DNA from: VMCP01 sp965659745
Lineage (GTDB): Bacteria > Bacteroidota > Bacteroidia > NS11-12g > UBA955
Reading direction: 5' to 3'
DNA: 6,867 nucleotides
Assembly (NCBI GenBank): GCA_965659745.1
Contig: CBFHXF010000078.1
Span: forward strand, 1 to 6,867
Shown: in pieces, positions 6,748 to 6,867 of the stretch
Layout of the letters: each line of letters starts with the position of its first letter
Numbering within the stretch: position 1 is the stretch's first letter
Program-made: the position numbers and the translations under genes
The notes under the pieces: generated by a model
The model's input: only the letters and a program-made list of their open reading frames with translations
Told to the model about the DNA's origin: nothing
Database searches by the model: none

Positions 6748-6867
6748 TTAAATTTGGCAGGAAGTTTCCCCATATTTTTCAGTGTGCACATCCAAAATAT
6801 AAGCGTCGGTGGTATTTTTGACCCCAATGCCTTCCAAAACCGAAATCATTAACGCCTTCAAAGATAA
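6748..6867 (-). CDS. Possible C-terminus of an unidentified protein, or a 33-residue small ORF (alternative to the plus-strand ORF)
   Basis: The minus strand is open from the window edge for 39 codons to a TAA at 6750-6748, ending KYGETSCQI. Codon choice resembles the neighbouring genes, but 39 open codons are not rare by chance. I do not recognise the peptide. An internal ATG at 6849 would give a 33-residue product and is preceded, nine bases upstream, by another TAnnTTTG match (TATCTTTG, 6866-6859). It overlaps the plus-strand ORF at 6827-6867 in antisense, so at most one is likely to be a conventional gene. If real, it lies 150 nt upstream of ribBA in the same direction. Confidence 0.28.
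   Translation of the reverse strand, partial: LSLKALMISVLEGIGVKNTTDAYILDVHTEKYGETSCQI
6813..6820 (+). promoter_or_regulatory. Possible -7 promoter box for a plus-strand gene at the right edge
   Basis: TATTTTTG fits TAnnTTTG exactly and stands six bases (ACCCCA) before an ATG at 6827, the same arrangement as at ribBA and the GatB/YqeY gene. No -33 TTG is found at 19-21 nt. Confidence 0.35.
6827..6867 (+). CDS. Possible 5' end of a divergent gene running off the right edge
   Basis: An ATG at 6827 opens 13 complete codons to the window end, giving MPSKTEIINAFKD. An in-frame TAA at 6800-6802 limits any upstream extension, and a -7 box lies six bases ahead of the ATG. The sequence is too short to assign to a family. 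It would be divergent from ribBA, across a 229-nt gap. The main alternative is the antisense open frame at 6748-6867. Confidence 0.35.
   Translation, partial: MPSKTEIINAFKD

Larger units (their letters stand above)
6598..6826. other. AT-rich intergenic region upstream of ribBA
   Basis: If the plus-strand edge ORF is real, this is a divergent promoter region with ribBA on the left. Apart from the two -7 boxes it holds two short perfect palindromes, AGTCGACT (6656-6663) and TCACGTGA (6678-6685), and an AT-rich block around 6688-6712. I see no RNA gene, no FMN-riboswitch signature and no strong hairpin. If the minus-strand edge ORF is real instead, 6748-6826 is coding and the gap is 150 nt. Confidence 0.5.

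Noticed and set aside
6598..6750. FMN riboswitch upstream of ribBA, suggested by a GGGGTGAAACC stretch on the minus strand
   Set aside because: The other conserved RFN blocks are missing, and the likely promoter lies downstream of the stretch, so it would not be in the transcript.
1..6867. Defence system, prophage, transposon or other mobile island
   Set aside because: All recognised genes are conserved housekeeping types on one strand with similar codon use. No recombinase, tRNA, attachment site or terminal inverted repeats were seen.

Overview
The window reads as an ordinary housekeeping stretch from a member of the Bacteroidota. Three things point there. The large DUF2723/TMEM260-like membrane protein is typical of the phylum. 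The starts lack Shine-Dalgarno sequences. Boxes matching the Bacteroidota -7 consensus TAnnTTTG sit directly in front of ATG codons. I cannot place it below phylum level. All five well-supported genes lie on the minus strand, so transcription runs from high to low coordinates. No tRNA, rRNA, CRISPR array, insertion sequence or integrase was seen, and no gene-free gap exceeds 300 bases.

The layout, in transcription order, is as follows. The right edge (6598-6867) is an AT-rich gap with two mutually exclusive edge ORFs, one per strand, neither recognised. Next come ribBA (6597-5368), the bifunctional enzyme feeding riboflavin synthesis, and, 3 nt later, a flavin-reductase-like FMN-binding protein (5364-4516). 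A 123-nt gap follows. It holds a decayed second copy of the 3' end of the flavin-reductase gene and a promoter box for the next unit. Then come a GatB/YqeY-domain protein (4392-3943), gltX for glutamyl-tRNA synthetase (3943-2405, joined to the previous gene by a TAATG overlap) and, after 46 nt, the first 786 codons of a DUF2723 polytopic membrane protein that leaves the window at its left edge.

Two transcription units are likely. In the first, ribBA supplies flavin precursors and is tightly coupled to a probable FMN protein. In the second, a possible tRNA-binding protein is translationally coupled to an aminoacyl-tRNA synthetase, with a probable protein glycosyltransferase behind it. I found no convincing new multi-gene system. 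The points most worth a second look are the duplicated gene tail at 4440-4553, the promoter boxes 4-6 nt from start codons, which suggest leaderless mRNAs, and the pairing of a GT117-type enzyme with gltX.
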